The translations under genes and the position numbers were made by a program. A stretch of DNA of 35,115 nucleotides from positions 59,748-94,862 of the forward strand of contig NZ_NUQE01000011.1 in assembly GCF_002582035.1 (NCBI RefSeq), read 5' to 3'. Each line of letters begins with the position of its first letter. Positions within the stretch are counted from its first letter, which is position 1. This stretch comes from Bacillus pseudomycoides (GTDB lineage Bacteria > Bacillota > Bacilli > Bacillales > Bacillaceae_G). The notes under the pieces were generated by a model. That model made no database searches. It saw only the letters and a list, made by a program, of their open reading frames with translations, and had not been told where the DNA came from. Below are positions 32,482 to 35,115 of this stretch, in pieces.

Positions 32482-32934
32482 CTATAATAGCTCATTCATA
32501 AAAATTTGTGAGTTATGATTCTTCTCGAAATTGAATTCAGAAACTGAATCCACAATGCTTTCTGTAGTTTTTAATAATACGTTTAAGTAATATTGATTTT
32601 TCAGAAGTACCGTTTTTGTATTTTTTTCTAGATTTGTTAATGTTTTTTGTAATTCTTCCATTTTTTTAATTTCTTCTTTCGAAAAAAAAGGAAATAAAGA
32701 ACGGACTTTAATTAAACTTGTACCTTTTTCTTTACAATTGTTCTCCACCGTTTCTTGAAAACGAAAAGATAACTGTTTTGCTTGTTCAATATACTGAAGC
32801 TGCTTCACATGTAAAGATTGTACATCTGCTATTTTTTTTTGCTGTAAACTTTCATAAATTTTCTCTCCGAGCGCACCAATCGTTTCATATGTATCTTTAA
32901 TTCTCACAAGCTGTTCATATAAGTTTGTATACAT
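32482..32934 (-). CDS. flgN: FlgN-like export chaperone
   Basis: A 150-residue, fully helical protein (YEQLVRIKDTYETIGALGEK; VKQLQYIEQAKQLSFRFQE; LTNLEKNTKTVLLKNQYYLN). The FlgN/FliT-type chaperone fold is probable from length, heptad pattern and position immediately upstream of flgK. It would bind FlgK and FlgL for export. 15 bases after the YaaR-like gene. Sequence identity to well-known FlgN is low by eye. Confidence 0.75.
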   Translation of the reverse strand: MYTNLYEQLVRIKDTYETIGALGEKIYESLQQKKIADVQSLHVKQLQYIEQAKQLSFRFQETVENNCKEKGTSLIKVRSLFPFFSKEEIKKMEELQKTLTNLEKNTKTVLLKNQYYLNVLLKTTESIVDSVSEFNFEKNHNSQIFMNELL

Positions 32935-32949
32935 GCTGTTTCCTTCCTT

Positions 32950-33414
32950 TTACAATACTAAATTAACAATTAAACCATGAATTTCTCCGATTTGATCTAA
33001 TATTTCTAGATGTCCCGTTTTCGTATTGACTAGATTCATAACGTCTTCTAAATCATTCATTTCATTTTCTACTTGTTTTACAACTGTCATTTTTTGCGAA
33101 TAACCATAACGTGGATGACGCGTTAATACGTCTTTATACTGCATCAAATTATCTACATAGAAATTCAAAAATGATTTCACTGTACTTTTATACTCCATAA
33201 TGTTATCCAGTGTTAATTCTTGTTCAATCTTTTCTTTTATTTCCCCGATATTACCGACAAGAGCCTCCATTTGTTCAAGTAATTTTTCTTTTTTCGGATC
33301 GGCATGTAATTTATCCGAAAAAGCAGGTCGCAGCGTTTCCTTAGCTTCCTTTTGTGTTAAGAATTGAATTGGCATGTGCGATAAATTCGGATTGTTGGGC
33401 ACAAAACGTAACAT
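32950..33414 (-). CDS. YaaR-like DUF327 family protein
   Basis: A 154-residue helical protein with the DUF327 (YaaR) order: IMEYKSTVKSFLNFYVDNLM, then TRHPRYGYSQKMTVVKQVEN, and at the C terminus LEILDQIGEIHGLIVNLVL. I recognise this from B. subtilis YaaR. The N-terminal 50 residues are polar. The function is not known to me. First gene of the yaaR-flgN-flgK unit, which suggests a role in flagellar assembly here. Confidence 0.8.
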   Translation of the reverse strand: MLRFVPNNPNLSHMPIQFLTQKEAKETLRPAFSDKLHADPKKEKLLEQMEALVGNIGEIKEKIEQELTLDNIMEYKSTVKSFLNFYVDNLMQYKDVLTRHPRYGYSQKMTVVKQVENEMNDLEDVMNLVNTKTGHLEILDQIGEIHGLIVNLVL

Positions 33415-33446
33415 ATATGTATCACCTATTTAAATTTTTATCTCGC

Positions 33447-33518
33447 CACTTATGGACAATAGCCTACTCTCTCAAGACTTAGAGAACATAACAAAGATAG
33501 GTAAGATGCCCATAAGTG
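33447..33518 (-). repeat. diverged bcr-like hairpin in the divergent yaaR/cheR control region
   Basis: CACTTATGGACA (33447-33458) with TGCCCATAAGTG (33507-33518). Eleven of twelve positions pair; the mismatch is A-C in a plus-strand RNA but G-U in a minus-strand RNA, so the structure favours transcription with yaaR-flgN-flgK. The inside resembles the second half of copy A on the minus strand (ACCTATCTTTGTTATGTTCT, then AGTCTTGAGAG). Confidence 0.6.
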
Positions 33519-33553
33519 CCTGACTAGTTTATCGTAAAATCTATTTATTAATA

Positions 33554-33582
33554 ATTATACCTTGTCAAACGATAATTTGCAG
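33554..33582 (-). promoter_or_regulatory. possible promoter for the yaaR-flgN-flgK unit
   Basis: On the minus strand CTGCAA (33577-33582), 17-base spacer, TATAAT (33554-33559). The -10 is perfect but the -35 is poor. It would give a leader of about 130 bases containing the hairpin at 33447-33518. Confidence 0.35.
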
Positions 33583-33605
33583 TTATTTTTTGCAAGAGAT
33601 ATGTT
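33577..33605 (+). promoter_or_regulatory. possible promoter for the SLOG-like/cheR unit
   Basis: TTGCAG (33577-33582), 17 bases, TATGTT (33600-33605). Predicted start near 33612, just upstream of the ribosome site at 33618. This would exclude the alternative starts of the next gene at 33562, 33601 and, nearly, 33616. The -35 region coincides with that of the divergent candidate. Confidence 0.4.
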
Positions 33606-33633
33606 ACAATTTACGATGAGGTGGCATGAATCT

Positions 33634-34131
33634 ATGAATATCTTTCTTTGTGGTTCCAATGAATTAACAACATTAGATCAAACAGAAATCAAAAACTTTT
33701 TATCTGAATATGCTCATAAACATCAAATCTATGTACTATGCTATAAATCAATTGAAAATGAAGTACTTCGCTTTTTCGTTGAAAATGAGCGCCTTGCGCC
33801 TAATTTATACATATACACATTACAACCTTTACATTTATTATCCGATGAATTTCAAGACATTGTGGCATATTTAAAGGGACAAGGGGCACAATTTTTTTCT
33901 TTTAATCATCCAAGCGAAGCAATTTATCGTTCGGAATATATGTTTTTTGTAAAACAAATCATTGAAGATACAGATTTAGTACTTTGCTTTTATAACGGTG
34001 ACAAACATACATCTGTCATTCCAGTGGACGTTGCAAAGGAAGCAAATACAAATGCAGTTATTTTTGATTTACCAGGTTTACAAGACCATCAAGAGCGAAC
34101 CGGTTTCGAACAAAAAATGCGCATCATGTAG
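33634..34131 (+). CDS. Rossmann/SLOG-like protein cotranscribed with cheR, unknown function
   Basis: A 165-residue protein from the ATG at 33634, which has GAGGTGG 9 bases upstream; longer starts at 33562 (TTG), 33601 and 33616 exist in frame. I do not recognise a named gene. Visible order: first strand NIFLCGSNEL, helix, second strand QIYVLCYKSIENEVLRFF, strand NLYIYTL, a helical stretch, then DTDLVLCFYNGDKHTSVIPV and NAVIFDLPG. This order (G-S near strand 1, later D-x-VLCFYNG and a final helix-strand) resembles the SLOG/YspA nucleotide-binding superfamily. Soluble, cytoplasmic. It lies 58 bases before cheR in the same direction. Confidence 0.7.
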   Translation: MNIFLCGSNELTTLDQTEIKNFLSEYAHKHQIYVLCYKSIENEVLRFFVENERLAPNLYIYTLQPLHLLSDEFQDIVAYLKGQGAQFFSFNHPSEAIYRSEYMFFVKQIIEDTDLVLCFYNGDKHTSVIPVDVAKEANTNAVIFDLPGLQDHQERTGFEQKMRIM

Positions 34132-34144
34132 TACACCATGTAAA

Positions 34145-34192
34145 AAGGAGGATGGCACAATATACAAATATTGTGCCTATGTCATAATAATG
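34145..34192 (+). promoter_or_regulatory. unusual cheR translation leader: SD, hairpin, minicistron, start
   Basis: AAGGAGG (34145-34151) is 38 bases from the cheR ATG (34190). Between them is a perfect 10-bp hairpin GGCACAATAT-ACAA-ATATTGTGCC (34154-34177). An 11-codon ORF MAQYTNIVPMS starts right after the SD (34152) and stops at 34185-34187, two bases before the cheR start. Confidence 0.65.
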
Positions 34193-34969
34193 CTAGAACA
34201 AGACTATACCTATTTCATTACACAGTTTAAACAAAAATTTAATATCGATATTTCATTATATAAACAAGATAGAATGAAAAGAAGAATCGATTCTTTTATT
34301 ACACGAAAGGGACATGAGAGTTATGCACATTTTCTTCGTGAACTACAACATGATCCCCATCAATTCACCGCATTTATTGATCATTTAACAATTAATGTGT
34401 CTGAATTTTATCGAAATCCTGAAAGATGGGATGCCCTTGAAACAAAAGTATTACCAAAACTCATCCAACAAAATAACGGAAAATTAAAAATGTGGAGCGC
34501 CGCTTGTGCATCTGGTGAAGAACCATATACATTATCTATCATTCTTTCGCAAATTTTATCAAAATATCGCTTTGAAATTCATGCGACTGATCTTGATGTA
34601 AATATTTTAGAAAAAGCAAAGCGCGGCACATATTTTGATCGCTCTTTAAAAGAAGTGCCAAGTACTGTGAAACAAACATATTTTATAAAAGAAAATGAAG
34701 AATATAGCATTCATCCTGATATAAAACAACACGTTACATTTAAACAACATGACTTATTGCTACAGCCATTCGACACAAATTTCGATTTAATTATTTGCCG
34801 AAATGTCATGATTTATTTTACAGAGGAAGCACGAACACAAATATACGAAAAATTTAGCCGTTCCCTCAAGAAAGGCGGAGTATTATTTGTCGGTAGCACC
34901 GAACAAATTTTAACTCCAGAGCGCTATAACTTAAAACGCTTTGATACCTTTTTCTATGAGAAACTATAA
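34190..34969 (+). CDS. cheR: CheR, chemotaxis receptor methyltransferase
   Basis: A 259-residue protein. The N-terminal helical domain (DRMKRRIDSFITRKGHESYA, then FIDHLTINVSEFYRNPERW) is the CheR N-terminal fold; the SAM-binding part has WSAACASGEEPYTLS and ATDLDVNILEKAKRG, later FDLIICRNVMIYF and GGVLFVGSTEQ. It methylates chemoreceptor glutamates. Start at 34190 because the upstream in-frame extension runs through the end of the previous gene and has no start near a ribosome site. Followed by a terminator. Confidence 0.95.
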   Translation: MLEQDYTYFITQFKQKFNIDISLYKQDRMKRRIDSFITRKGHESYAHFLRELQHDPHQFTAFIDHLTINVSEFYRNPERWDALETKVLPKLIQQNNGKLKMWSAACASGEEPYTLSIILSQILSKYRFEIHATDLDVNILEKAKRGTYFDRSLKEVPSTVKQTYFIKENEEYSIHPDIKQHVTFKQHDLLLQPFDTNFDLIICRNVMIYFTEEARTQIYEKFSRSLKKGGVLFVGSTEQILTPERYNLKRFDTFFYEKL

Positions 34970-34979
34970 AACTACTACA

Positions 34980-35016
34980 AAAAGGTCGCTTTTCAATGAG
35001 AAAAGCGACCTTTTCA
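34980..35016 (+). terminator. cheR terminator
   Basis: Perfect 15-bp stem (34980-34994 with 35000-35014), 5-base loop, T-rich right arm. Could also work on the minus strand (A-rich left arm). Confidence 0.85.
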
Positions 35017-35095
35017 TAAAGAAAGATTTTCATCTCAAAATTCAACAGGATTAAAAAATACAAATATCTATTTGTTCAGTGAATAACGTCGGCAC

Positions 35096-35115
35096 TCAAA
35101 ATAAAGTGAAACTTC
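35096..35115 (+). repeat. start of another bcr-like repeat, cut by the window end
   Basis: The last bases contain AATAAAGTGAAACTTC, identical to the first 16 bases of copy A at 14884. The rest lies outside the window. Confidence 0.6.

Noticed and set aside
33562-33633. Longer starts of the SLOG-like gene (TTG 33562, ATG 33601, ATG 33616)
   Set aside because: The candidate -10 lies at 33600-33605 and the only good ribosome site (GAGGTGG) fits the ATG at 33634.
33998-34189. N-terminal extension of cheR by 64 codons
   Set aside because: It overlaps the preceding gene in another frame and reads through the hairpin; the CheR family start matches the ATG at 34190.
1-35115. CRISPR arrays, tRNA or rRNA genes, transposases, phage genes
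   Set aside because: No regularly spaced repeats, cloverleaf sequences, rRNA segments or integrase/transposase coding regions were seen.

Overview
The window is a chromosomal segment of a low-GC Firmicute, almost certainly a member of the Bacillus cereus group. Three things support this: the flagellar gene order; a MogR-type motility repressor next to the flagellins, where a sigma-D regulated fla/che operon would be expected in B. subtilis; and several intergenic repeats that look like the B. cereus group 'bcr' elements. I cannot name the species.

Layout. Positions 1-3100 hold unrelated genes: an antibiotic-biosynthesis-monooxygenase (ABM) domain protein and an alpha/beta hydrolase in one short operon (+), two small membrane-anchored proteins (-), and the AzlC/AzlD branched-chain amino-acid exporter pair (-). 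From 3148 to 33414 lies one large flagellar/chemotaxis locus, mostly on the minus strand. In transcription order it runs: yaaR-like, flgN, flgK, flgL, fliD, fliS, a small FliT-position ORF; then flgB-flgC-fliE-fliF-fliG-fliH-fliI; then, after a terminator and a repeat, fliJ-fliK-flgD-flgE, two unfamiliar genes and cheV; then mogR alone; then a lytic transglycosylase, a short FliN-like protein, fliM, fliN, a FliO-like protein, fliP, fliQ, fliR, flhB, flhA, flhF and flgG. Two flagellin genes, one normal and one strongly diverged, point the other way (+) between the transglycosylase and mogR. The right end (+) carries a Rossmann/SLOG-like protein and cheR, transcribed divergently from the yaaR-flgN-flgK operon.

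How it works together. The minus-strand operons encode the rod, hook, MS ring, C ring, export gate, export ATPase, hook-length control, hook-filament junction proteins, cap and chaperones. The plus-strand flagellins provide the filament. CheV and CheR belong to chemotaxis adaptation, and MogR is the likely repressor of the set. No sigma-D, FlgM, FlhG, FliL, CsrA or FliW gene is present in the window. The flagellin promoter has a near-consensus sigma-A form, as expected for a group without sigma-D control.

Most worth following up: a diverged histidine-rich flagellin paralogue; a SLOG-like protein paired with cheR; a 161-residue protein with a FliG-middle-domain-like helical segment; an SD-hairpin-start leader on cheR; a long hairpin at the 5' end of the flagellin mRNA; and several diverged copies of one structured repeat placed between flagellar operons, two of which contain the stop codon of the gene they adjoin.
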